From the NCBI RefSeq assembly GCF_000005505.3, contig NC_016132.3:29526914-29590913 (forward strand): a DNA stretch of 64,000 bases. The letters run 5' to 3'. The translations under genes were made by a program, and so were the position numbers. Origin of the DNA: Brachypodium distachyon. Taxonomy: Eukaryota; Streptophyta; Magnoliopsida; Poales; Poaceae. Every line of letters starts with the position of its first letter. Position 1 is the first letter of the stretch. This document shows, piece after piece, positions 54,452-64,000 of this stretch. The notes beneath the pieces were generated by a model. The model was not told where the DNA came from and searched no databases. It was given only the letters and a program-made list of their open reading frames with translations.

Positions 54452-57400
54452 ATGGCGCCCCCCACCACCAGGAAGGGAAAGGAGGCGAAGCCCTCGAAGG
54501 GCAAGAGCACGGCGGCCGCCAAGGCCACCGGAGAGAAGGAGCGGAAAAGCAAGAAATGCGGGCCACGCTTGCCTTCTTCTGACCTGGCTTCAACGGCGAG
54601 GCGGGGGGCAAGCTCCAGCACGCCGTCGCCTCAGACTTCAACGAGCACGGGAGGACCCTGATCTTTCCCGCCGGCGCCAACGTCGAGTCCACCGACTTCC
54701 CGGTGTTCGCGCGCTTCATACTCATCGGGTTGGTGCCGCCGTTCTCTCTGTTCCTCCATGCGCTCATGGAGTCATACCAGCTGCGGGTGGCGTAGCTTCA
54801 CCCCATGTCCCTCTACCTCCTCGCCATCTTCTCCTTCCTCTGCGAGGGATTCGTTGGAGCGATGCCATCGGTGGCATGGTTCCGGCACTACTTCTACCCC
54901 CGCATCGACAACAAGAAGGCGATGTCGTCGGGGGTGGTGTTCCGCGCCCAAAACCGGATGAAGTCAGAGTTCATCGTCCGGTCGGAGAAGAAGATCGAGA
55001 CGGAGTGGCGCTCGGACTGGTGCTGGGTCCGAGTGGAGTAGCCCGAGGAGTTCATCTTCCCGCCCACCGACTTGCCGGTGGAGGCCCCCGGCTGGCGGGA
55101 CCGGTACCACCGCGACGCCGACCTCCTCCCCATCGTGGAGAAGATCAAGGCCCTCCGGGTAGCCGGGCACTCTGATCTTGACGTGGCGCGGGTCTACATC
55201 ACCCGGCACACCGCGCCGCTTCAGCGGCGTTCCCTACCCGCGTGGGCATACACGGGGTCCGGAGACAAGTGCGCCTCCGCGAGGAGGGCATGGATAAGGA
55301 GTCACTCCAGGTGTGGGTGAGGGGGATCTCCGGCGAGGATGTTCCCATCACGAAGCTGCCGCCGGGGGTTTTCTCCCTCCACATCGGCGTCGCCGGCTTG
55401 AGCAGCATCATCGCCTCCTTCCCACCCTGCAACGAGTGGGGGCTGATGGACGATACCCCCACTCAGTTCCTACGCTCTCCTCCGCCCGCACCCCGCGGCA
55501 AGCAGGTGCGGGAGGAGAGCGGGAGCGAGTCAGAGGCCAGCCAGCCCCACGACTCGTCCTCCGATGACGAGGCGGGTCGGGTTGCCGAGGCCTGGGAGGT
55601 CATCCCTGTGGACGACGAGGAGGGGGACAATGACGACGCGCCCCTGATTGTGCGCAGAACAAGGGCGACCTCCCCCGCCGCGGGGGCGTCCGCCGGCACC
55701 TCAGGGGCGACCTCCCCCGCCGCGGTTGCCGAAGCCACGGTGGTGACCACCCCGGCAGCGACCCAGCGGCGGCTACCTCTGCAGCAGCTACCGGAGCCGC
55801 CGCGGCCGCCCCACCAGCAATGGACCCGACGCCACGGCGGCCCCTTCGACGGTTCCCCCCCGCTTACTTACCTGCACTTCCATTTGCTAGTTAACCCTGC
55901 AACCTTCTTATTTTTGCAGGCGACGCTCCGCCCGCAGCAAGCCTCCCGGAGAGCCTTGCCGGGACGGAGGAGGAGGGGGAGGCTCCCCCTGCAAGCCCAG
56001 TGGCCCCGCAAGGCAACCATCCTGAGCCCCCGCGTCTGCCTCCGGGAAACTCGTTTAGCTTCCTGCTTCTCATCCTTCTCGCTGTCGCAGGGCCAAGCAC
56101 GCCCGCACTGGAAGTGGGCGCTACAATCGTTGACCTCGACTCCGACATCGAGGTTACAGGGACAACGGAGGAGCCGGAGGCAGACCCATGCCAAGCCCTG
56201 CTACGCTGGCCGTAGCACCGCGACGACCCCCGCCGTCGCTGGGATGGCATCCGGAGACGCGCCAGCGGCCGCAGACGCCACTGGCGCGGATTCTTCAGCC
56301 GCCCAGCAGGGGGCGGTCCCTGCCGGGGGCGCGGCGACCTCACCAGCCCCGCAGTCCCCGAGCGCGGGTGAGGGGGAGGTTGCGGCGGAGGAGCAACAGG
56401 ATGCTCCGCCACAAGCGGACAACCCCCTGCCTAGCTATACGGTGGCGGCGGGGGCTTCGTCGTCGTCGGCCACCGCCTTCGACACCGACCTCGGCACCCT
56501 TGCCGGGGTGGCTTGGAATCCCATCACTTGGGATCCGAGCGTCTTTGACCGAGGGCACCGGTTCCTTACGCTGTCAAGGACCAACAGCTGGCCTTCGTCA
56601 CCTCCTTCAACAAGGTGAGGGAGCACCACGCAATTGCCAAGAGTCAGCTTGGCGAGCTGCGGCTGGCCGTGTTGAAGGAGCGGCAGGAGCTCTCCCGGTT
56701 GCGGGAGGAGACACACCTCGCCAGGGAGGAGGCGCGCCTCGCCCGGGAAGCCACGGAGGATGCCGACTCACCGGTCGTCCCCGAAGAGGAACTCTACTGG
56801 CGACTGGAGGCACACGTGCCGAGCTCTAGGGAGCTCTGGACTTGCTGGTGGTAGCCCAAGCGGAAACCAAGAAGGAGCACGCTGAGGTGATCGCTGCAGC
56901 CCAGGTTCGGATCGACGAGAAGAGCGATCTGATCACCAACTATCTCGGCGAGATCCAAGGCCTACGCGTTAAGCTGGAGGTGCGGATCAAGGCCACCAAA
57001 AGCGCGGTGAGCGCATCAACTCGGCACAAGATCCAACTCAACGCCGCCAAGGACAAAGCGGCCCAGCTCGAGACCGAGCTGGCACTGTCTGGGAGGAGCT
57101 CGCTAAGGCCGGCGAAGACAATGTGGCCAAGGCCGCGGAGCTCGCGACGCTGGCGAGCCGCCTCCGCAAGGCCAAGAAAGCCACGCATGACGTCCGGCAC
57201 CACCACGGCACGCTGATCGCGCGGCGGCAGCTGAAGATCGGGAAGTTGCTCAAGATCGCCCAGGCGCTGTGCGACCTGCTGCCTAGGTTCGAGCTGCAGG
57301 CGGCGGAGCTGGACGGCACGGACGTCTCCACACTGATCCCGTTCTTCTCCAACTTGGTGGGGAAGTTCGGGGCGCTCGACGTCTGGATCGCTAAGTTCGG

Positions 57401-57600
57401 TGCCGACGAGGTCGCCAACTGCGCCCGGGAGGTTGCCGGGACGACCCTACCGAGGGTGCACCTCCGGGACCCAGAGTTCCCCTTCGAGACGCTGCTGGAC
57501 GCCTGGCCGGACAGCGAGGACGAACCCACCCACACTCAGGCGGTGAGCGGGTTTGTCGACGAGGTGGTTGAGCCGATGCAGCGGAAGCCGGACCCCAGGC
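54452..57600 (+). pseudogene. Antisense ORF, copy D
   Basis: Start MAPPTTRKGKEAKPSKGKST. A frame change near 54556 and a stop at about 54795 precede the open piece MSLYLLAIFSFLCEGF to WRSDWCWVRVE (54805-55041), then TAG. RDRYHRDADLLPIVEKIKAL continues. From 55242 a long open piece (458 codons) covers GVFSLHIGVAGLSSIIASF, PLIVRRTRAT and, crossing both intron positions, SSATAFDTDLGTLAGVAWNP. The coiled coil runs 56615-57216 in two frames. The C-terminal block is at 57300-57580 (DPEFPFETLLDAWPDSEDEP). The usual stop region is deleted near 57600. Confidence 0.83.
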
Positions 57601-58384
57601 TGTTTCCTTATTTACCTTCTTTTGTTTTCGTCCTGCAAGCATGGCGCTTTGCGCCGTTTGAACAATTACAGTTCTATTAGTTCATGTAATCGTTTGCTAC
57701 TTTGTTAATCCAGCTCTTTAGTTCTTCTTAATACTTGTTCCTTGTTCCCGGGGCTGCCTTGCGTGGTGGATCCCTTTGCCCTTGTGTGTTGTGCTTTGTG
57801 TTGCCGGGGACTTGCGCGCCTCACCCTTGACCGGACTCGGAAGCCGCACACGGAGCGCACTCCCCCCGCAAGCGTCCTTCTAACACTCCGGCCACACGCA
57901 GGCTTCGGGGCCACACTTAGCGAGGCAGCGTTCAGTTACGTTTAGTTCTCAGAGAGTCCATCATTTAGGTTCAAGCACTTAGCTTTTCGTTTGGTCTCGT
58001 GCTCGGTATGCTTGCCGGAGGTGCACGCCTGGTATGTCGCCTTTAAGAGAGCCTATTTGAAGGATGCGGCAGGAACTCCGCGGCAGGATCGCCGCCGGCG
58101 ACAAGCGCCGACGACGATGCTACCGCCGCGTCTCCGCAGCAACCCTCGCCTTTGGAAGAGCCCTTGCTTTAGGAGGAACCTGTTTCGAGGGATTGAGTAG
58201 GGACGCCATGACATTCTCGCCACCACCGGCAGGCGTGGGTGGCGAAGACATCACGGCGTCCCCGCAGCAGCCCTCGCTGCTTGGGGAAAGCCTACCTGAG
58301 GGAGGCAGCAGGGATGATGTGGTGGGTCGGAGCCATCACAGCGTCCTCGCGACGATCCTCGCCTCTGGAGGGGTGCAGCAGGGA
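57601..58384. other. 3' flank of antisense ORF, element D
   Basis: Non-coding, collinear with 25856-26812. 57800-57965 is a shortened form of the block duplicated in B. Confidence 0.5.
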
Positions 58385-58780
58385 TAATACGGCAGTGCAC
58401 CCGTCGGCGCTGAGCATTGATGGCATGCACTACTATAGTGTCTCCGCGGCAACCCTCGCTCCTTGCGGAGATGCCCTCCGGAGGGATGCGGCAGGGGCAC
58501 TGCAGTAGTGCACAAGTCAGCGCTGAGCGCTGATGGAATGCACCACCACAGTGTGTCCGCGGCAACCCTCGCCCCGGAGCCACTCACTAGAGGAGGTGGG
58601 GCAAGGACACAGTGACGGTGCAGCCGCCGCCGCCGAGCGCTGGTGGGATGCACCACCACCGTGTCTCCGCGGCGCCCCTCGGAGTGGGCTCGGTGGAGGA
58701 ATGTGACAAGGGCACGATGGCAGTGCACCCGTCAGCGCTGGGCGATAATGGAATGCACCACCATCGCGCCTCTGCGGCTC
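58385..58780 (-). repeat. Hairpin array, element D (four units)
   Basis: Four units of about 110 bp. The second shows the nested design best: outer arms at 58497-58512 and 58544-58559, and an inner 17-bp palindrome TCAGCGCTGAGCGCTGA at 58517-58533. The arms end GTGCA/TGCAC as in the other arrays. Confidence 0.8.
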
Positions 58781-58825
58781 CACTCACCTTTGCAGCCTTT
58801 TCCCTAGCTCCGCTCTGAGCCGTTC

Positions 58826-58849
58826 CATGGCAGGGACGCCCCTTTTATA
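58826..58849 (-). promoter_or_regulatory. Internal TATA box and short ORF start downstream of pol, element D
   Basis: Minus strand CGCGCCTATAAAAGGGGCGT, TATAAAA at 58849-58843, ATG at 58828-58826 (MERLRAELGK). The short ORF stops within about 15 codons here. Confidence 0.6.
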
Positions 58850-59023
58850 GGCGCGGGGGAGGGGCTTGCCACCGCGCGCGACGGGCCAGCGCAGCACCCG
58901 TGGCACCCCGCCCCTTGAAGTGCGGTGCGGTCTTCGCCACTCCGCATGCCAAGTTGCTGTGGCACATGTGGCGGCTTCCTCCTGAGTCAAGGGCCTCGGA
59001 GTGCGGCCAGTCCCTCATGATGC

Positions 59024-61194
59024 TATAACATCCCAAATTTCAAAACCCTTCATATGCATTGCATATCATAAGCATCATGTCACCTTTGCATTTAATCACA
59101 TTTGAAAACCATTATTCAAAAGTGCTTTTATTTGATTTTGGGCTTTGATCTTGCTTTTGATTATTTTGTGTTTTAACTCATGAAGGTTTTGGTATAAAAA
59201 CGGATTTAATGCATATATGTAGCTATCCCATAATATTGCTTTTGAAATTATTTTGAAAAATAATTTATTTTGACAGCCTAAGGGCCCTATAAGCCATTTT
59301 ATAGGTAAATGTATTTTTAAATATTTTATTTTGAGGAAATTCTTGTTCCAGAAGTTAGATCATGTGAAAATATGATTTTAAAAATTTTGTTGCAATTTTT
59401 TGGAGTGATTCGGACCTCTAAATCAAAAGTTGTGTTCAAAATCAGAAAATAGAAAAAAGAAAAGAAAAACCGAACCCGAACCGGACCGGACCGACCGGCC
59501 CCGCCCGAGCCTCCCGGACGCTCCCACTGCCAGGCGGGCCCCACCATCGTCTTCAACCCCAACTGCATCCGGATTCCACGCCCACGAAGCTCTCGAACTG
59601 CCCACGACTCCTCTCACGATTCCGTCGCGCACGAACCACCATATCCAAAACCCCGCGCGTCACTTTGTAGCTTTCGGCCTCCTCTATCTTTTCCCCCAAA
59701 CCTCTCGCTCGATTGTATGATTTCTTTTATTTTAGATTGTGTGGAGTGTAATCTCTGTTGTTGCGAAGAGTGTGATAGCCACGACAACTCGGGACAAGGC
59801 AAGTTCACTTTGATCATTCTCCTAAATATTTTATTATGCACTAGTTGTTTTATTAGATGCATTAGAAATATTACTCGTACCTCTATGCTAGCTATAAATC
59901 CCAGGTAGTATAGTTTACCCCTGCCATTACCTTGCTACCAAAATTGCCATCGGTTGTAGTTGATTGCTAGGCTATGGTACTATCGTGGGGGAAACAACTA
60001 CATTATGATATTGTTATGCCTTTGGATATATGAAATGTTTTGTTAGATGTAAGGAAAAACAATTAATTCAATGAACCGTCCTGGGTGGGCTGCTTTGAGG
60101 ATTTTGAGGATTAGCGGCGTGAGGTCCATTTCTATGGGTTCCTCTAAGTCGAGTTCCCGTGGATTCGGGAATGGATCGTCCATGGACATCTCTCCCGTGG
60201 ATTCGAGGAGCGTCTACGTTAATATGGAATGCCACCTGGGGTAACTGAGACTGGACTAGTTTCCTATTTAGCAGCTTCCAGTACAACCACAAGGCTATAT
60301 GGGCTCTGGCGAGACAAGAGTATGTTGTATGAACCTGGACTCGAGGAATTGTACTGAGGTAGCCGTGTAGGGGGAGCGTGATTCTCTCGTGGTTTAGGGA
60401 ATTACCTCTGAAAATCTCGTAATCGATGCTGTTGCTACTCTACCCTGAGGACAGCAAGGGCTTAACACATTGGTTTCTTGTGGGAAATGTGTACAAACTC
60501 TCGAGAGCATCAAAACTAAGTACTTAGCCGTGTCCCCGGCAATGGACAATTTGAGCAACTAGATGTGGAGCTGTAAGGAAAGTCTCACTCATTCTATTTT
60601 CTTAATAAAATGAATGGTTTGAACTTGGGTTTAGGAGCATTGATGTGTCTTCTCAATGTCCTTAGTTTAATAGGAGCATGGGTGTGTCTACCCATGTCCA
60701 TTAGTGATGAAATTCTATTTTGATCAAAAGATAGGATTAAATAACTAAGCTTTTATGCAAATAGCCTTGAACCCCACCTTGCCACATTATACATATACTT
60801 GGTATGTTCTGATATATCTTCTGGTGAATCTTGCCAATACATTCAATGTATTGACCCTAGTGGCTGCATCGTTTAATGATGCAGGAAGCTCCGACAACGA
60901 GTAAGATGTACGTTCTGCTTGTTTGGGTTACGGGCCTATATTCCAACACGCTCTCACCGTGGTGTTGATGTGCCCTTGTATCTTTCGCTTTCCGTTGCTA
61001 AATAGTTGTTTTATTTCCAGCTAACCCGTGGGGATTATGCGAGTTGTAAGTACTTTTAAATTCTGGATGAGACGTTGTATTATTGAGACCTTTGTTCTAT
61101 GATATTACATCTTGAAACTGTGTGTGCTAGTGAATCGATCCAGGGACTAGAACTAAAGCAGAGATTGAACCCGTGTACAGGGGCGGTCGCTTCA
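59024..61194 (+). mobile_element. Solo LTR S3, Tekay-like family, TSD GATGC
   Basis: TATAACATCCC (first G changed to A) to GGTCGCTTCA, flanked by GATGC at 59019-59023 and 61195-61199. It lacks about 1 kb of the GC-rich centre: at about 59715 the sequence jumps from the region matching 16260 of the element C LTR to that matching 17365. It keeps the paired stems near 60837-60890 unchanged. It sits in the interval between pol and internal TATA of element D. Confidence 0.92.
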
Positions 61195-61758
61195 GATGCG
61201 GTCGCTCCACACCACAAGGCGCCGCTACGCGCCACGGCCTGTTGGCGGTCCACGAGCATTATGGTGCGCAAGATTCCGCCTTTACCTGCACATTAGATTC
61301 TTACCAAGCCCGAGATGCTGCAAATTTTTTTCGAAATTCATGAAAACACAGAGCACTATGGATAACTCTCCTGCCTCCCAGCCCCCGGGCACAGAAGGGT
61401 CGATTCCAAACTTAGATGTGAGCACTTTTATTTCCCAGACGCAGCGACTGTGTGATGCATGTTGCGGGAAGCCCGGCAACTGCATGCCCTGTGCCGGAGT
61501 GATCCTGCGACGGGGTTATGTTTTCGAGGCTCCGGCAGCCCCCTGCTCACAACCAAGTATGGAAAGACACTTCTGTGCACCTAAAGCAGGAGACAAAAGA
61601 AGGAGGCACATGCAAATAAATAAGGCAATCTTAAAGTTCAGGAAACAACACTTATCTTTATTCACAGTAACTAGTGGTTTACACACGGGGGTTGCCCGGC
61701 TACACTAGTTCGAGAGGTATGCATCGGCGGCATCACCTGAGGGTCGGGCTCCACCGCT
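61195..61758. other. Interval downstream of pol, element D, right of S3
   Basis: Non-coding; collinear with 27340-27908 of element 1, including the TTTTTTTCGAAATTC stretch near 61325. Confidence 0.5.
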
Positions 61759-62680
61759 TCACGGGTAGAACTTGCGGAAGTGCTCAATATTCCAGCTATT
61801 TTGCACCGGCAAGCCTTCTTCGGTTTCCAGCCGGACAGCCCCCGGCCTGGTCACCTGCACTACCCAGAAGGGCCCCTCCCATTTCAGAGTCAACTTGTTC
61901 CCGGCCTTCGTTCCTTGTATCCGGCGCAAGACATGGTCTCCGTTCTCGAGCCCCCAGGGACGGACTCGCCTGTCGTGATAACGACGGAGTCCCTGCTGGT
62001 AGCACGCGGCTCGCATAGCAGCCCTTTGCTCGTGTTGGCTGGAGTTGTCGTACGCGCGTACTCGAGGAGATCCGTGCTTGAGCTCGAGGGGCAGCACCGC
62101 TTCTGCCCCGTAGACAAGGGCGAAAGGAGTTTCGCCCGTTGCCCGACTAGGTGTGGTCCTGATTGACCACCGCACGGGCTGGAGTTCTTCGACCCAGTAC
62201 TTCCCGTGGCCTTTGAGCTTGTCAAAGGTTCTCGTCTTGAGCCCCCGCAGCACTTCCATGTTGGCTCGCTCCGCCTGCCCATTACTCCTTGGGTGAGCAA
62301 CGGAGGCGAAGTGTATCTTGGTGCCCATGCCCTCGCAGTAGGCCTGGAACACCGCACTTGTGAATTGCGTGCCGTTGTCGGTGATGATGCCGTTAGGCAC
62401 ACCAAACCGACACACAATGTTCTTGAAGAACTTGATGGCCGCCTGGGCGGTCACCTTCCGCACTACTTCTTCTTCCACCCACTTGGAGAACTTGTCGATG
62501 GCCACGAGCAAATACTCGGAGCCGCCGACTGCTCTCGACAGCTTGCCGACGATGTCCAGCCCCCAGACCGCAAATGGCCATGAGGACGGGATGACCTGCA
62601 GGGCCTGTGCCGGCTGGTTGCTCTTCTTCACGTGGTACTGGCACGCCTCACACGTCTTCACCAGCTGCTCCACGGAGGCC
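61759..62680 (-). pseudogene. Integrase core and C-terminus of Tat element D, catalytic residues intact
   Basis: One frame from 62680 to 61759 contains CEACQYHVKKSNQPAQALQV, WGLDIVGKLSRAVGG (Asp), ITDNGTQFTSAVF (Asp), RSNGQAERANMEV (Glu), ALVYGAEAVLPLELKHG and the closing NSWNIEHFRKFYP. A small deletion after SSQHEQR removes the DDLNFIEELR stretch seen in element 1. The upstream zinc-binding part is in another frame, so the enzyme as a whole is broken, but the core is the best preserved of the three Tat copies. Confidence 0.87.
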
Positions 62681-63248
62681 AGGGCCAGTATAAACCGTGC
62701 CGAAACGCCTTGCCGGCCAGCTTCCGGGAGGCCACATTGTGGGAACATGTGCCTCGATGTATCTCCTTCAACAGTGCACGCCCTTCGTCTTGGGGCACGC
62801 AGAGGAGCTTGACTCCATTTGCACGCTTGCGGTAGAGGTTCCCGTCCACCACGGCATACATTTTGGCTTGCCAGGCCACTCGCTCCGCGGCAACAACGTC
62901 TTCCGGGAGAGCCTCTCCCTTCAGGTAACGGGCGATTTCCACAGCCCAGGGAGGGGACTCCCTGCCAACGCATGCCGCTACGTCAGCGGCATGGACCCCT
63001 GCTGTCGCGGGGTTTCCTTCGGTTGCTGGAAGGGCTTCCCCGGCAACCGGCTTGGGGGCAACGGAAAGCGCCACCTGCTTGTAGCAGAACACCCCCGCTG
63101 GAGGCTTCCGGCGTTCTGCTGCCATCTTGGACAGCTCGTCAGCCGGGAAGTTGTCCTTCCGCCTTGACGTGCTCGAATCGCAGACCCTTGAACTTGCATT
63201 CCAGCTTGCGGACTTCCTCCACTTACGGTGCCATCTGCGGGCAGTCAT
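62658..63248 (-). pseudogene. Linker and zinc-binding start of integrase, Tat element D
   Basis: DNFPADELSKMAAERRKPP (end of archaeal-type RNase H), an Ala/Pro linker, WAVEIARYLKGEALPEDVVA, VVDGNLYRKRANGVKLLCVP and HRGTCSHNVASRKLAGKAF. The second His of HHVAS is Asn. The frame is lost at about 62690, before the CxxC pair. Confidence 0.82.
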
Positions 63249-63480
63249 AGTCCTTGTTAACCTGGTTGATCACGAGCTGGGAGTCCCCGCGAACGACCAG
63301 GCGCTTGATGTCCAGGGCGATTGCTGCCCGCAACCCGGTGAGCAAACCCTCGTACTCTGCCGTGTTGTTAGTGTAGTTCGGGAAATTGAGTTGGACATCA
63401 AACCTCAGCTGATCCCCCATCGGTGACTCGAGGACGACCCCAGCGCCAGCTCCCTAGAGGCTGAACGCACCAGTGGCCTT
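63223..63480 (-). pseudogene. Archaeal-type RNase H of Tat element D
   Basis: GDQLRFDVQLNFPNYTNNTA, EYEGLLTGLRAAIALDIKR and VVRGDSQLVINQVNKDYDCP. The upstream YFDGA strand is missing: the sequence jumps from DEGHW to a short stretch before LGSWRWG near 63475. Confidence 0.78.
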
Positions 63481-64000
63481 CGTCCAGCCTGCCCGGCAAG
63501 CTGGTCTCTGGCTCATCCTCTTCTACACCCGTCGATGTCCACTCCGCGACGAAGTCCGCCAGGGCCGCACTCTTGATGCTCTTGGAGTTGGTGAAGTGCA
63601 GATCAAACTCCGACAGCTCCATACTCCACTCGGCCACCCTCCCGGTGGCTTCACGGTTGGTGAGGGCTCGCTCAAGGCCGAACCCCTACGCCACCGTGAC
63701 GCGGTGCGCCTGGAAGTAGTGGCGCAACTTGCAGGACGCAAGCAGAATCCCCAGAAGGAGCTTCTTCACCTGCGGGTACCTCGTACGGGCGTCGTGCAGC
63801 ACCGTGCTGACGAAGTACACCGGGTGATGCACGTGCCGCTTGCGCGGTGCCGACGTTGCCGGCTCGGGGGTGGTCCCTGGGTCCAAGGCAGTTGCCGGGG
63901 GCCGTTCAGCCCCCTGCCTCGCCGCTTTAGTCCCCGGAACGTCTTCCTCCCTCTCGGCAACCAGCACCGAGCTGACCACTTGGTCAGTCGCTGCTAGGTA
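63481..64000 (-). pseudogene. Ty3-type RNase H of Tat element D, cut by window edge
   Basis: Frame 63979-63686 has VVSSVLVAEREEDVPGTKAA, HPVYFVSTVLHDARTRYPQ and LRHYFQAHRVTVA followed by a stop. Frame 63637-63398 continues with MAEWSMELSEFDLHF and ALADFVAEWTSTGVEEDEPE. RT begins just outside the window. Confidence 0.8.

Larger units (their letters stand above)
53186..64000 (-). mobile_element. Tat element D (RIRE2-like), continues beyond the right edge
   Basis: Minus orientation: 3' LTR 53186-54049, antisense ORF on plus strand, interval with hairpin array and internal TATA, solo LTR S3 inserted in the interval, then integrase, second RNase H and Ty3-type RNase H up to the window edge. RT, protease, gag and 5' LTR are outside. 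Confidence 0.88.

Overview
The window is gene-free, repeat-packed plant DNA. It reads as a pile of nested Ty3/gypsy LTR retrotransposons of the kind that fills grass (Poaceae) heterochromatin. The basis is chromovirus polyproteins with a chromodomain and an orf0 ahead of gag (RIRE3/RIRE8, Tekay-like), several Tat-lineage (RIRE2-like) elements with a PF04195-type 'putative gypsy type transposon' antisense ORF, and very GC-rich LTR centres. I found no host gene, tRNA, rRNA or CRISPR. The species cannot be named from the sequence alone.

Layout. (1) 1-11825, minus: Tekay-like element A (partial; its 3' end lies left of the window), with a broken gag-pol, an open orf0 and a 5' LTR. The LTR is interrupted by a 678-bp copia-like LTR (5234-5911) and by a 3.3-kb solo LTR, S1 (8015-11303, target duplication CTGAG). 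(2) 11826-18839, plus: the 3' part of Tekay-like element C, entered by A within gag, ending in a chromodomain and a 3.3-kb 3' LTR. (3) 18845-21103: a fragment of an older Tat antisense ORF and a truncated LTR. (4) 21104-30937: Tat element 1 (minus) with LTR, antisense ORF (plus), hairpin array and pol, cut inside RT. (5) 30936-38822: Tat element 2, mostly its antisense ORF, split by solo LTR S2 (34000-37138, target duplication AGACC). (6) 38823-51818: Tat element B (plus) with LTR, PBS, gag, PR, RT, RNase H, archaeal-type RNase H, damaged integrase, hairpin array and antisense ORF (minus); its 3' end is lost. (7) 51819-53185: copia-like LTR and leader. (8) 53186-64000: Tat element D (minus) with LTR, antisense ORF, hairpin array, solo LTR S3 (59024-61194, target duplication GATGC) and pol running off the right edge.

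How the parts work together. In the Tat copies gag-pol and the antisense ORF converge on a roughly 2-2.5 kb interval. That interval has two recurrent parts not explained by coding: a TATA box (pol sense) with a short following ORF, and a tandem array of about 110-bp units, each containing an approximately 60-bp near-palindrome. The antisense ORF keeps two short introns in the same places. Almost every coding segment carries stops, frameshifts or deletions, so none of the visible copies looks autonomous. orf0 of element A and the ORFs inside the two copia-like LTRs remain open.
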